A DNA stretch of 27,677 nucleotides from Damh-18 sp964570795 (GCA_964570795.1 CAZMYZ010000010.1:1-27677), one strand, 5' to 3'. Positions 1-7,949 are shown, counted from the first letter of the stretch. Program-made: numbers and translations. The notes: a model not told the origin generated them from the sequence alone.

Positions 1-644
1 GCATAGAGTGCACGATTGATTGCATCTATCCCCTCCTTTCCCGTACCATCGTCGTACGCAGCACTACCCACGCGATAGGCTTCACCTATGGCATTAATGT
101 CGTGCACATCACCTTTTGTCTCCAAAAGCCCCCACACACCCTTTGCTACCGTAGGACCGATGTCTGAAGGATAATTGACGCGATGGAGCGTGGCGCCTCC
201 ATATTCAAAAAGACGCGAGATGGCTTCACCCACAATATTCCCCACGAGATTCCCCACATGGAGTGGTTTAAAGAGATTCGGGCTTGTATATTCAAAAATA
301 ATTTCTTCACCTTTCAGAGTATCGTTTTGTCCGTAGGTGGCAGGGCTCGCGTTCACTGCTGCAATTTCTTCCACAAAAAATGCGCGATTGAGGGTGAAAT
401 TCAAAAACCCGGGACCCGCGATTTCGATAGACACCACGTGCGGGATTTTCCCTTCGAGTGCTGCGCGAAATGCTTCTGCTACTTCGCGGGGGCTCTTCCC
501 CACATGCTTCGCGCACACCATCGCCACATTCGTAGCATAGTCTCCATGTGCCATATCAGCAGGATGCTCCACTGCAAAAGAAATTCCCTCGATATTGAGG
601 TTCTTGAGTACTGCATCAATTGCTTCGCGAATTACTGATTCCAT
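1..644 (-). CDS. argS: Arginyl-tRNA synthetase, N-terminal part (runs off the window)
   Basis: Class I synthetase that charges tRNA-Arg. Reading from ATG 644 towards base 1 gives 214 codons without a stop. The start resembles the ArgRS N-terminal additional domain (ADMAHGDYATNVAM, then IEIAGPGFLNFTL), followed by the catalytic entry SPNLFKPLHVGN and RVNYPSDIG, an order specific to ArgRS. The class I HIGH signature reads HVGN, so the second histidine is replaced by asparagine, which is unusual. The gene begins 17 bases after the stop of the DUF2914 gene on the same strand and probably shares its transcript. No clear Shine-Dalgarno sequence is visible. The C-terminal half, including the KMSKS region and anticodon-binding domain, lies outside the window. 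Confidence 0.93.
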   Translation of the reverse strand, partial: MESVIREAIDAVLKNLNIEGISFAVEHPADMAHGDYATNVAMVCAKHVGKSPREVAEAFRAALEGKIPHVVSIEIAGPGFLNFTLNRAFFVEEIAAVNASPATYGQNDTLKGEEIIFEYTSPNLFKPLHVGNLVGNIVGEAISRLFEYGGATLHRVNYPSDIGPTVAKGVWGLLETKGDVHDINAIGEAYRVGSAAYDDGTGKEGIDAINRALY

Positions 645-661
645 ATGCACACAATACAAAA

Positions 662-1747
662 CTATTCGCGTTGTGTCACGAAACTACCACGCACTCCTGG
701 TGCAATAGTAAATTGCTCACGACCGATGACTTGCCCACGCTCGGTCTCCACCGTACAGCGCCATTCCCCCTCACGGTATCCACTGATTTCGGTAAATCCA
801 CGATATCCGTCACTTCTCCCTCCCGCAATAGCATATGAGTACCGCCCATGGTCCTTCCATTCCCCAGCCGCTTCATCATAGTATTCCCATCGATGATACA
901 CCTCGGTAATGAGGCGTGATGGTGCAAACACCGACGCAAAGCAGAAGATATTTTCTCCCGCACTGTAGTGAAACACACGATCTGAAGAGCGATACCATTC
1001 CCACCATTTTGGCTTCTCATATGTGAGTTCATACGTACCATCATCATGCTTCACCACACTGTGGTAGATACCCACTTCTTTAAGTGAAAGCGGAATGGGT
1101 GGAATAAGATTGGTGAAATAGAGGACATTGAGCGTAAGGTAGATGAGCCCAATGATAAATACCACATTGCGTTTTTGGAGTAGTACATAGTTGGGTACAA
1201 TGCGTGTCACCAACCCAAAAAAGACGTACATAATAATGAGTGCGAGAAGACCACTCCCCACAAAAACCACCGGCCCCATTTTCCCAAGTACGACAGGCAC
1301 GATAAGCGTCACGTACGCAAAGAGCCCTACAAAGAATATGACGAGATTGTATACAAGGCGCTGTCCTCGATTTTTAATAGTCTCATTGCCATAAATCACT
1401 ATGAGAATCATGAGGAGGAATGGCCAACTGTCAGTAAGCGAGCCACTACGCCCATAGAAAATAAGCATCCCTGAAAGAAGTCCACCAAAAGCGTATTGCA
1501 TGACAATGGGTGATTTGTCGCGAAGGAATCGACTCACCTTCTCCCCAAGACGTTCTGCAATGCCGATATAGAGGGTGAGGATAGAGAGCATGGCGAGCAC
1601 CACATACCCAAGAAGCACCGCATTATCAAATACTTGGTCTACACGCGTAAGGGTGAGATTATCGAGAATGAAGCCCAAGAGAAATGCAACGGTAAGCCAG
1701 TGATGCCCTATGAATGCGCGCATTTTTTTATACATATCTCCAAACAT
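662..1747 (-). CDS. Multi-spanning membrane protein with C-terminal DUF2914 domain
   Basis: 361 aa. Residues about 15-225 form a run of roughly seven hydrophobic segments. The last ~120 residues are soluble and have the DUF2914 pattern: aromatic-rich strands, then HRWEYYDEAAGEWKDHGR, then GYREGEWRCTVETERGQVIG and a final REQF strand. DUF2914 has no assigned biochemical function; in this architecture the domain sits on one face of the membrane and may bind a ligand or envelope component (inference). A TACAAT -10 box ends 7 bases before ATG 1747, so the mRNA is probably leaderless or nearly so. A second in-frame ATG four codons in is also possible. It lies between the glyA terminator and argS. 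Confidence 0.75.
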   Translation of the reverse strand: MFGDMYKKMRAFIGHHWLTVAFLLGFILDNLTLTRVDQVFDNAVLLGYVVLAMLSILTLYIGIAERLGEKVSRFLRDKSPIVMQYAFGGLLSGMLIFYGRSGSLTDSWPFLLMILIVIYGNETIKNRGQRLVYNLVIFFVGLFAYVTLIVPVVLGKMGPVVFVGSGLLALIIMYVFFGLVTRIVPNYVLLQKRNVVFIIGLIYLTLNVLYFTNLIPPIPLSLKEVGIYHSVVKHDDGTYELTYEKPKWWEWYRSSDRVFHYSAGENIFCFASVFAPSRLITEVYHRWEYYDEAAGEWKDHGRYSYAIAGGRSDGYRGFTEISGYREGEWRCTVETERGQVIGREQFTIAPGVRGSFVTQRE

Positions 1748-1754
1748 TCCTTGT

Positions 1755-1760
1755 ATTGTA
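1755..1760 (-). promoter_or_regulatory. -10 box of the DUF2914-argS unit
   Basis: TACAAT on the minus strand, 7 bases before ATG 1747 and just after the glyA terminator. No convincing -35 is seen. Confidence 0.5.
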
Positions 1761-1776
1761 CCGTATTGCGGAATGA

Positions 1777-1811
1777 AAAATCCCCCGCAACCTTTGGTCG
1801 CGGGGGATTTT
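1777..1811 (-). terminator. Intrinsic terminator of glyA
   Basis: Inverted repeat AAAATCCCCCGC / GCGGGGGATTTT with an 11-base loop and a terminal T run on the minus strand, 13 bases past the glyA stop. Confidence 0.9.
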
Positions 1812-1824
1812 CTTTTCCTATGTT

Positions 1825-3084
1825 TTACACCATCACCTCGGGTACCGGGAATTTCGCACAGAGTGTTTCCACTGTTGCTTTCAGTTCTGCTGCATCAGCA
1901 TGAATATTCTTGAGGCGCGCCACCATTATCTCTGCCACCTGTGTTGCTTCTGTTTCCTTCATGCCACGAGTCGTCATTGCGGGTGTACCAAAGCGAATAC
2001 CTGATGGGTCCATCGCGGTACGTGTTTCGTCTGCAATCATGTTTTTATTGAGTGTGATACCGATTGCATCAAGTGCAACTTCGGCCTCTTGTCCTGAGAT
2101 ACCGAGTGAGCCAAACACATCTGCCAAGATAAGGTGATTACTTGTTCCCCCTCCCTGCATGCGAATGCCTGCAGTGTGGAAGACTGCTTCCATTGCTTTT
2201 GCGTTCTTCAAAATCTGGAGTGCATACTCTTTAAACTTTGGTGTCATTGCTTCTCCAAAAGCAACTGCCTTTGCTGCAATCACATTCATATGAGGGCCGC
2301 CCTGCATGCCAGGGAACACGGTCTTGTTGATTTTCTTTGCAATCTCTTCACTTTCGCGGGTAAGAATCATGCCACCACGAGGACCACGGAGGGTCTTGTG
2401 GGTCGTCGTCGTAATCACATCAAATCCGTCATCAAAAGGATTGCGTACGGCACCTCCCGCAATCAGTCCCGCAATATGCGCCATGTCGGCCACCGTATAT
2501 GCACCCACCTCCTTCGCGATTTCTACAAACTTTGCATAATCGAGTTCACGACTGTATGCAGAGAATCCTGCAAGAATAATCTTTGGTTTATGTTCAAGTG
2601 CCACCTGGCGAAGATGGTCGTAGTCTATCTCGCCCGTATTCACATCCTTCATCTTGTACCGTACAAAGTTGAATACTTTGTTGATGGAGGTGGTGGGATG
2701 TCCGTGGGTAAGGTGTCCACCATGCGAGAGATCCATACCAAGCACGGTGTCGCCCGGCTCGAGAAGTGCAAAATACATTGCCGCATTTGCAGGTGCGCCC
2801 GAGAGTGGCTGCACATTAGCATATGCGCAGTTGAAAAGTGTTTTCGCACGCTCAATCGCGATGGTCTCCACCACATCGGTGTACTGCTGCCCACCGTAAT
2901 AGCGCTTGCCGGGATAGCCTTCTGAGTATTTATTGGTGAAGACGGAGCCATTTGCCTCACGCACTGCACGCGAGACATAGTTCTCACTCGGAATAAGTTC
3001 GAGTCCTTTTGCTTCGCGCTCCTCCTCCCCCATGAGTGCTCCAAACACCTCTCTATCCTGCTTCTCAATATATTCGTATTGCAT
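1825..3084 (-). CDS. glyA: Serine hydroxymethyltransferase
   Basis: 419 aa from ATG 3084. PLP enzyme that converts serine and THF to glycine and 5,10-methylene-THF, the one-carbon donor for ThyA, which is encoded close by. Diagnostic motifs run in order: GLELIPSENYVS, NKYSEGYPGKRYYGG, ANVQPLSGAPAN, DMAHIAGLIAGG, and the PLP-lysine motif TTTHKTLRGPRGG. The C-terminal GIRFGTPAMTTRG is also typical, and length is normal for bacteria. An in-frame upstream ATG at 3108 would add MIINLKFT, which is not family-like, so MQYEYIEK is preferred. No Shine-Dalgarno is evident. It lies just downstream of the dut terminator hairpin, which contains TATACT and could supply its own -10 (inference). Confidence 0.97.
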   Translation of the reverse strand: MQYEYIEKQDREVFGALMGEEEREAKGLELIPSENYVSRAVREANGSVFTNKYSEGYPGKRYYGGQQYTDVVETIAIERAKTLFNCAYANVQPLSGAPANAAMYFALLEPGDTVLGMDLSHGGHLTHGHPTTSINKVFNFVRYKMKDVNTGEIDYDHLRQVALEHKPKIILAGFSAYSRELDYAKFVEIAKEVGAYTVADMAHIAGLIAGGAVRNPFDDGFDVITTTTHKTLRGPRGGMILTRESEEIAKKINKTVFPGMQGGPHMNVIAAKAVAFGEAMTPKFKEYALQILKNAKAMEAVFHTAGIRMQGGGTSNHLILADVFGSLGISGQEAEVALDAIGITLNKNMIADETRTAMDPSGIRFGTPAMTTRGMKETEATQVAEIMVARLKNIHADAAELKATVETLCAKFPVPEVMV

Positions 3085-3113
3085 AGTAAATTTCAAATTG
3101 ATAATCATTCCAT

Positions 3114-3183
3114 AAAAACAACTATACTCATTTTTAAATGGTTGGGCTTGGGTCTGGATTTAAAAATGAGTATAGTTGTTTTT
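3114..3183 (-). terminator. Perfect 25-bp inverted repeat after dut
   Basis: Arms 3114-3138 and 3159-3183 are perfectly complementary over 25 bases around a 20-base G-rich loop and end in a T run on both strands. It starts 9 bases past the dut stop, so it most likely terminates dut. Each arm also contains TATACT/AGTATA. Confidence 0.8.
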
Positions 3184-3192
3184 TGTAACACA

Positions 3193-3615
3193 TTATGTCC
3201 CCGTACTTCCGAAACCCTTTTCTCCGCGTATAGTTTCATCAAGTACAGACACTTCTTCAATATTGGGATGCTCTATTTTTTGTATAAGCATCTGTGCAAT
3301 TTTATCACCAATCTGAAAGGTATGCGCAGTATCCCCGAGATTAACCATCCCCACCAAAATTTCCCCCCGATACCCTGCATCAATCACCCCTCCAAGGGTC
3401 TTAAGTCCATACTTATGGGAAAGACCGCTCTTGTCCCACACAAGACCTACAAAGCCGTCTGGAATCGCGAGTGCGATTCCAGTATGTATTTGTACACGCT
3501 CACCTGGACTTAAAGTAATTTCCTCATCTGCAAAAAGGTCCATTCCCGCGTCCTCCGCGTGCGCAAAATGTGGCATTTTTGCTGTATGTGTGAGACGACG
3601 TACTTGCATCTTCAT
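3193..3615 (-). CDS. dut: Deoxyuridine 5'-triphosphate nucleotidohydrolase (dUTPase)
   Basis: 140 aa, trimeric all-beta dUTPase that hydrolyses dUTP to dUMP and PPi, keeping uracil out of DNA and feeding ThyA. All five motifs are present: I AGMDLFA, II WDKSGLS, III GGVIDAGYRGEI with the catalytic Asp and Tyr, IV GDKIAQMLI, and the C-terminal V RGEKGFGSTG that closes over the active site. The gene is divergent from thyA with 66 bases between the starts. A TGCTACACT extended -10 lies just upstream, giving a leader of only about 2-3 bases. A second Met at codon 3 is possible. Confidence 0.96.
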   Translation of the reverse strand: MKMQVRRLTHTAKMPHFAHAEDAGMDLFADEEITLSPGERVQIHTGIALAIPDGFVGLVWDKSGLSHKYGLKTLGGVIDAGYRGEILVGMVNLGDTAHTFQIGDKIAQMLIQKIEHPNIEEVSVLDETIRGEKGFGSTGT

Positions 3616-3681
3616 AGTGTCTATAGTGTAGCACTTTTATACATTCCCCTTCATTTACAAATCCAGTATCATAATGCGTAT

Positions 3682-4569
3682 ATGATGAAACCATATTCAG
3701 AACGCACCCCTGACGAACAGTACAAAAACCTCCTTCGCGAGATTCTTGCAAAAGGTATGCGCACCCCGAGCCGTCAAGGCACCGACGCGCTTACCCTCAT
3801 GGGGGCAACACCGATGCATTTCAAATTGGAAAATGGTTTCCCCATGATTACTGAGCGTAGCGTACAAGGATTTTGGAAACAGGCAGTGGGCGAAATCATT
3901 GGCTTTATGAACGGTGCGCGCACCCTTGAATCGCTAGAATCATATGGATGCAAATTTTGGACTCCATGGGGCACCAAAGAAAAATGTGAGAAGCGTGGAC
4001 TCGAAGAGGGTGACCTCGGCCCTGGCTCATATGGTGGCGCCTTCCATGATTTCCCTACTGCAGAAGGACCTGCCTTTAATCAATTCAAAAATATCGTAGA
4101 GCAGATACAAGAATTCCCTGAACTACGCACACACTTTATTTCACCATGGGTGCCTCAATACACTATCCGTGGCGAAGGTAAGCAGCAAAAAGTAGTGGTC
4201 TGCCCGTGCCACGGATGGCTCCATATTCGCGTCATTGATGGCAAACTCATCCTTCATATGTTCCAGCGCTCGGGCGATGTACCTGTGGGTGTACCCTCTA
4301 ATATGATCCAGTACTCCGCACTCACGATGATGCTCGCTCAGGTAACCGGGTACGAAGCATACGAGTATATCCACACTATTTCTGATGCTCACATTTATGT
4401 AGACCAAATCCCAATGGTAGAGGAACTCATCGCGCGTGATACCAAGCCCTTCCCTACCGTTACCCTTACCAATCCAACCAAAGACCTCTTTGCTTTCCGT
4501 AACACCGACTTTGAATTGAGTGAATACACCGCAGGTGAGTCGATGCGAGGTATCCCCGTAGCTATTTAA
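3682..4569 (+). CDS. thyA: Thymidylate synthase ThyA
   Basis: 295 aa. It methylates dUMP to dTMP with 5,10-methylene-THF, yielding DHF for FolA. Seen: the substrate loop region PSRQGTDAL, catalytic Cys176-His177 in CPCHGWLHIRV, the phosphate/dUMP-binding QRSGDVPVGVPSNMIQYSAL, DAHIYVDQ, and the conserved C-terminus GIPVAI. Open frame extends upstream to 3559, but family similarity begins at MMKPYSERTPDEQ. ATG 3682 follows a CATAAT box by 6 bases, which fits a leaderless start; 3685 is equally possible. The sequence diverges from E. coli ThyA around the active site (CHGW instead of CHAF). It is followed one base later by a HIT-like gene. Confidence 0.95.
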   Translation: MMKPYSERTPDEQYKNLLREILAKGMRTPSRQGTDALTLMGATPMHFKLENGFPMITERSVQGFWKQAVGEIIGFMNGARTLESLESYGCKFWTPWGTKEKCEKRGLEEGDLGPGSYGGAFHDFPTAEGPAFNQFKNIVEQIQEFPELRTHFISPWVPQYTIRGEGKQQKVVVCPCHGWLHIRVIDGKLILHMFQRSGDVPVGVPSNMIQYSALTMMLAQVTGYEAYEYIHTISDAHIYVDQIPMVEELIARDTKPFPTVTLTNPTKDLFAFRNTDFELSEYTAGESMRGIPVAI

Positions 4570-4570
4570 T

Positions 4571-5035
4571 ATGCAAACACCATCATCAGCTGGCCTCGTC
4601 CATGAAAACGCGCGTACTGAGGAGCAAAAGCAACTCATGGCGCAGATAGAGTCTGATGGTGTCTGCCCGTTCTGCAAAGAGTATTTCACGACATATCATC
4701 CCAAACCCATTCTCAAAGAAACTGAGTACTGGTTTGTCACTGAAAATATGAGCCCCTACGAAGGAACCAAACTCCATTTTCTTTTTGTATACAAGCCCAC
4801 ACACATCACTTCCCCAAGCGATTTACTCCCCGAGGCGACACAAGACCTCTTTGCGCTCGTTGCATGGATTACCGAAACCTACGCAATCCAAGGTGGGAGT
4901 TTCTTTATGCGCTTTGGCAATACGGCATACAATGGCAGTAGTGTGGAGCATCTCCATGCGCAACTCATCACCGGAACTTCTGCAGATGAAGGGACTGAGG
5001 CAATTCGAGTGAAACTTGGATGGAAGATTGACTAA
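4571..5035 (+). CDS. HIT-superfamily protein 1 (HxHxQ type)
   Basis: 154 aa, starting one base after the thyA stop, so translationally coupled. It has an N-terminal CPFC pair that could bind zinc and the HIT signature SVEHLHAQLITG near residue 127. This is the HxHxQ form known from GalT/Ap4A phosphorylase-type members, with the nucleophilic middle His retained. HIT proteins hydrolyse or transfer nucleotidyl groups; the substrate cannot be told. It shares G(G)xxxxRxGN...HxH with the next two genes, so the three are diverged paralogues. Coupling to thyA suggests a role in nucleotide metabolism (inference). Confidence 0.85.
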   Translation: MQTPSSAGLVHENARTEEQKQLMAQIESDGVCPFCKEYFTTYHPKPILKETEYWFVTENMSPYEGTKLHFLFVYKPTHITSPSDLLPEATQDLFALVAWITETYAIQGGSFFMRFGNTAYNGSSVEHLHAQLITGTSADEGTEAIRVKLGWKID

Positions 5036-5055
5036 TTGTGTATTCATTGTATAGT
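5028..5055 (+). promoter_or_regulatory. Promoter of HIT-like gene 2
   Basis: TTGACT (5028-5033), 16-base spacer, TATAGT (5050-5055). The -35 overlaps the last codons of HIT-like gene 1. Confidence 0.7.
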
Positions 5056-5098
5056 GCTCCCTAGGTAGTTTTCTTTCACAACCACAAGGAGTAGCGCC

Positions 5099-5620
5099 AT
5101 GTGCGAGCATCAACTAACCCCGGAAGAACTCTTTTGTCTCGAAGGGTGCCGCAATTTCCCGCAGTACGAATTAATGCGCAAGCATTTTGAAGCGGAGCAT
5201 TGTGCATTCTGCTTCCTCGATCCCGAGAAAAATGTGGTTCTCTGGGAAGACCAATACGCGATCGCGTGGAGCGTGCACCCCACATTGAAGCAAAAAGGGC
5301 TGAGCGAGCACCTCATCATCATTCCAAAACGCCACGTGCGTTTTGAACATGATCTGACCGATGCCGAAGTGCTCTCGATGCACCACGCCGCAAAATATCT
5401 TGCGACGCAGTTCCCTCTCCCGGGTGGGATATATGCTACCCGCTTCGGTGACATGCGTCTCAATGCCGGCACGGTCACGCACCTCCACAAAAACATCATG
5501 GTCCCAAACGGCACCGATGAAGTGCGTGTCCCAGTCTTCAAGACACCGGCAGACCGCGAACTGAATGTCGCCCGCGCAAAGGCATTCGCCATGCACTACG
5601 AAGCAACCATGCAGGTTTAA
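5099..5620 (+). CDS. HIT-superfamily protein 2 (HxHxN)
   Basis: 173 aa. N-terminal cysteines CAFC could bind metal. The strand HLIIIPKRHV is typical of HIT proteins, followed by GGIYATRFGDM and TVTHLHKNIMVP near residue 128: HxHxN, middle His kept and third His replaced. The C-terminal part, VFKTP to the conserved HYEA, matches the next paralogue. Unlike most genes here it has a strong Shine-Dalgarno: AAGGAG, 7 bases before ATG. It also has its own promoter (5028-5055) and terminator, so it is a separate unit rather than part of a thyA operon. Substrate unknown. Confidence 0.8.
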   Translation: MCEHQLTPEELFCLEGCRNFPQYELMRKHFEAEHCAFCFLDPEKNVVLWEDQYAIAWSVHPTLKQKGLSEHLIIIPKRHVRFEHDLTDAEVLSMHHAAKYLATQFPLPGGIYATRFGDMRLNAGTVTHLHKNIMVPNGTDEVRVPVFKTPADRELNVARAKAFAMHYEATMQV

Positions 5621-5626
5621 CCCTCA

Positions 5627-5658
5627 GGCGCATCCATGAAAATGGATGCGCCTTTTCT
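5627..5658 (+). terminator. Terminator of HIT-like gene 2
   Basis: GGCGCATCC / GGATGCGCC stem with an 8-base loop followed by TTTTCTT. Confidence 0.9.
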
Positions 5659-5669
5659 TATGTCACGCT

Positions 5670-5698
5670 TTGACATACCGTATTGCTGGTTGTATAGT
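5670..5698 (+). promoter_or_regulatory. Consensus-like promoter of HIT-like gene 3
   Basis: TTGACA (5670-5675), 17-base spacer, TATAGT (5693-5698). This is the best -35/-10 pair in the window; the leader is about 35 bases. Confidence 0.85.
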
Positions 5699-5739
5699 TC
5701 CCCTTGGATTTTGACTTGTATCAATGAGGGAGAAGTGCC

Positions 5740-6321
5740 ATGACTGCACTCTGTGATGTATCGACTCAATTAACCGTTCTTTCTGAAAATCACCTATGGT
5801 GTCTTGCAAATTGTCACTCATATGAAAAATATTGGTGGTACCGTACACTATTTGAAGCGGGAAAATGCCCGCTTTGTAGCCTACCGAAAGAAATTTACCC
5901 GCCTCTTATCGACAATAATGGGCATGTGTACACCAACAACCATTGGACAGTTGTTGTAGACACTCTCGCTGAAAAAGAATTTCGAACGCAAACACTTCTT
6001 CTTATCTTCAATGAACACGTTGGAGGTTTTGACTGGAATTCTATGTACAGCGCTGTCGACCTGCAGCGTATCAAGGTACACCTCGAATTGTATCTGGAAT
6101 CACATTTTGGTGAAGCGCATGGGGGGTTCGTTTCTCGAATCGGCAATGGGAAACACACCGTTGATACCGTCCCCAGTCACTATAGTGAAACATTTATTAT
6201 TCCTGACGAAAACGGCAGTGTACTTGCCCCCATCTTTAAAGGTCCCGAGCGACAAAAATTTATTCGCGAACGTGCAATGGGTTTTTCCACTCGCTACGAA
6301 GCAGGAGAAGTCCCTGCGTAA
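5740..6321 (+). CDS. HIT-like protein 3, catalytic histidine lost
   Basis: 193 aa, paralogous to the preceding gene: CPLC near residue 43, GGFVSRIGNG, FIIP, an APIFKGP strand and a C-terminal RYEA line up with CAFC, GGIYATRFGD, IMVP, VPVFKTP and HYEA. The HIT motif is degraded to SHYSET near residue 147, so the residue aligned with the nucleophilic middle His is Ser. If the alignment is right the protein cannot form the usual covalent intermediate and may only bind nucleotides. Shine-Dalgarno GGGAG lies about 9 bases before ATG. Own promoter and terminator. Confidence 0.72.
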   Translation: MTALCDVSTQLTVLSENHLWCLANCHSYEKYWWYRTLFEAGKCPLCSLPKEIYPPLIDNNGHVYTNNHWTVVVDTLAEKEFRTQTLLLIFNEHVGGFDWNSMYSAVDLQRIKVHLELYLESHFGEAHGGFVSRIGNGKHTVDTVPSHYSETFIIPDENGSVLAPIFKGPERQKFIRERAMGFSTRYEAGEVPA

Positions 6322-6331
6322 TTGTTCCCTC

Positions 6332-6363
6332 ACGCGCAATCCAGAAATGGATTGCGCGTTTTC
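6332..6363 (+). terminator. Terminator of HIT-like gene 3
   Basis: ACGCGCAATCC / GGATTGCGCGT stem with a 6-base loop and a TTTTCTT tail, abutting the stop of the convergent deaminase gene. Confidence 0.88.
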
Positions 6364-7227
6364 TTATGTTTCGAGCGTCACCTGTATTACCTCAATCCCC
6401 ATATCACTAAAGAATGCATCACCACCAAGTACCGCGTACCCCTTCATAAAATATATTTTCTTGACGCCGCTTTTTGCAATAAGACGTGCACAATAAGGGC
6501 ATGGAAAATCAGTCACAAAAAGCGTCGAACCTTCAGTACTCACCCCCTTTCGTGCTACCTCGCCTATCACACCCACTTCTGCATGCGCTGAAGTGACATA
6601 GTTTACATTGATTCCTTTTTTAAAAAGTGCACGTGTATCGCCAATGATATTGGGGAGTTCCTTCTCGGGCATATGCTCATTGTGTGCAATCGCAATAAGT
6701 TTCCCGTCTTGCACCAATGCCGCACCCACCTGGCGCCACCAGTCGGCACTTTTTTCTGCCTCAGCAATCACCTTGCCCATCATCTCTTTTTCAAAATCTG
6801 CGAGCGATACTTTTTTGGTTTGTGGTATATCTTCTTCACCTACATTTTCTCTATTACTGCGCAAGAACACATTTTTGTACTCTACCGTATGCCCATCAAA
6901 ATAGGTCTGTATGATATACGTACTGATATCCTCCTTCGGCACCACAAGTGATGTATGCGACTCATGTAATACAAAACTCGCCGCAACAGTAAGGGACTCC
7001 ACGGGAATACTGGTAATCTGTGCAAGCAATGATTTCATCACTTCATGATCTACAGCGCGGAGCCTATCTTTCCTATTGATATAATCGAGTTCTTCGTGCG
7101 ACGCAAGTATTTCATCAGAAATAAGATACAGAGCCTCAACTCCTTCTTGCGAAAGACTTTCGACAAATGTGAGATACCCTTTATGCAGGACAGGGATATA
7201 TGCAATCGCAACTTTTTTATTCTTCAT
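6364..7227 (-). CDS. dCMP/cytidine deaminase-like protein with N-terminal nucleotidyltransferase-like domain
   Basis: 287 aa. The C-terminal half is a zinc deaminase of the dCMP deaminase/ComEB type: SAHAEVGV with His215 and the proton-shuttle Glu217, and PCPYC with Cys243 and Cys246. dCMP deamination would give dUMP for ThyA (inference from family and context). The first ~140 residues begin VAIAYIPVLHKGYLTFV, which resembles the start of a HIGH-type nucleotidylyltransferase with HxGH decayed to HKGY, so this half may be a non-catalytic sensor or docking domain. The gene overlaps the upstream nucleotidyltransferase gene by 11 bases, indicating translational coupling. Confidence 0.8.
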   Translation of the reverse strand: MKNKKVAIAYIPVLHKGYLTFVESLSQEGVEALYLISDEILASHEELDYINRKDRLRAVDHEVMKSLLAQITSIPVESLTVAASFVLHESHTSLVVPKEDISTYIIQTYFDGHTVEYKNVFLRSNRENVGEEDIPQTKKVSLADFEKEMMGKVIAEAEKSADWWRQVGAALVQDGKLIAIAHNEHMPEKELPNIIGDTRALFKKGINVNYVTSAHAEVGVIGEVARKGVSTEGSTLFVTDFPCPYCARLIAKSGVKKIYFMKGYAVLGGDAFFSDMGIEVIQVTLET

Positions 7228-7750
7228 GCTTGCTATGCGCTATTTGAATAAGACGCAATTTAGCACTTGTGCTTGTCTCTGACTGCGGCTCCATCACCAC
7301 TATCTCTCGGCAATATTGTGCTTTTTCATCCACCTCTCCCTCTTTGTGTTTTGTCGATTCTGAAACAACAAGCACATCAGGTGACACAATTTTAATAAGA
7401 TGGTTCTTTGGGTCATCAACACTTTTAAGAATAATCACGTCGACATGCCTACAGTGAGAAAGTATTTGGACTCGCTCTGTCTCAGGGACAATCGGACGAT
7501 GCGGGCCCTTACGCTCCTTCACCTTTGCATCACTATCAACCCCTACAATAAGTAAATCGCCAAGACCTTTTGCTTTTTCGAGATACTGTGCGTGTCCAAT
7601 ATGAAAAAGGTCGAAGGTGCCTGAGGTAAGTACAATCTTAAGTCCTAGTTTTTTCCAATACACTACCAATTCTGCGAGACGCTCATGGTCAGGAATATAT
7701 CGATGTTCAAAACTCGTTGTATCGCCAAAGATACCTGCGTTAATTGCCAT
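7217..7750 (-). CDS. RfaE2/TagD-type nucleotidyltransferase
   Basis: 177 aa, HIGH-superfamily adenylyl-/cytidylyltransferase. LTSGTFDLFHIGHAQYLEKA carries the GTFD and HIGH motifs, and GDLLIVGVDSDAKVKERKG is typical of the HldE C-terminal (RfaE2) family. The tail TSTSAKLRLIQ corresponds to the usual STT/ST motif. The substrate is uncertain (heptose-1-P, glycerol-3-P or other). Open frame reaches 8104, but ATG 7750 (MAINAGIFGDTTSFEHRYIPD) is preferred because TATACT ends 7 bases upstream. It overlaps the deaminase gene, itself with a degenerate copy of this fold, so the two products may work together. Confidence 0.85.
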   Translation of the reverse strand: MAINAGIFGDTTSFEHRYIPDHERLAELVVYWKKLGLKIVLTSGTFDLFHIGHAQYLEKAKGLGDLLIVGVDSDAKVKERKGPHRPIVPETERVQILSHCRHVDVIILKSVDDPKNHLIKIVSPDVLVVSESTKHKEGEVDEKAQYCREIVVMEPQSETSTSAKLRLIQIAHSKHEE

Positions 7751-7757
7751 ACATGAA

Positions 7758-7763
7758 AGTATA
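7758..7763 (-). promoter_or_regulatory. -10 box of the nucleotidyltransferase-deaminase operon
   Basis: TATACT, 7 bases before ATG 7750: leaderless arrangement. Confidence 0.65.
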
Positions 7764-7854
7764 GCCGACCGCGAGTACCCTCTCAAGGGGTCGCATCGAG
7801 CAAAAATGTGGCATAATTCAATTCTGAAAAAGTGATGCTTGCAAAGAATTTGAG

Positions 7855-7912
7855 TATAACGGTACGCAGTGCTCTGCGCCGCCATGAGGCATAGTGAGAG
7901 CACACGGCGGCG
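7855..7912 (+). other. Candidate structured leader of folA with two competing stems
   Basis: After a TATAAC box (7855-7860), two 7-bp perfect stems interleave: GTGCTCT (7869-7875) with AGAGCAC (7897-7903), and CGCCGCC (7877-7883) with GGCGGCG (7906-7912). They are alternatives or a pseudoknot. Seen in the sequence; expression is inferred. Confidence 0.4.
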
Positions 7913-7943
7913 ACTAAGATTATCTAATTCGCTGCGCTCATAA

Positions 7944-7949
7944 TATAAT
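7944..7949 (+). promoter_or_regulatory. -10 box of folA (leaderless)
   Basis: TATAAT, 6 bases before ATG 7956. It overlaps the right arm of an inverted repeat, AGATTAT (7917-7923) / ATAATCT (7945-7951), whose loop TTCGCTGCGCTCAT resembles the hairpin loops near nusG, nrdA and the metalloprotease gene. Confidence 0.65.

Noticed and set aside
7869..7912. Classical H-type pseudoknot
   Set aside because: Loop lengths (1, 13 and 2 bases) fit poorly with coaxial stacking of two 7-bp stems; competing hairpins are more plausible.
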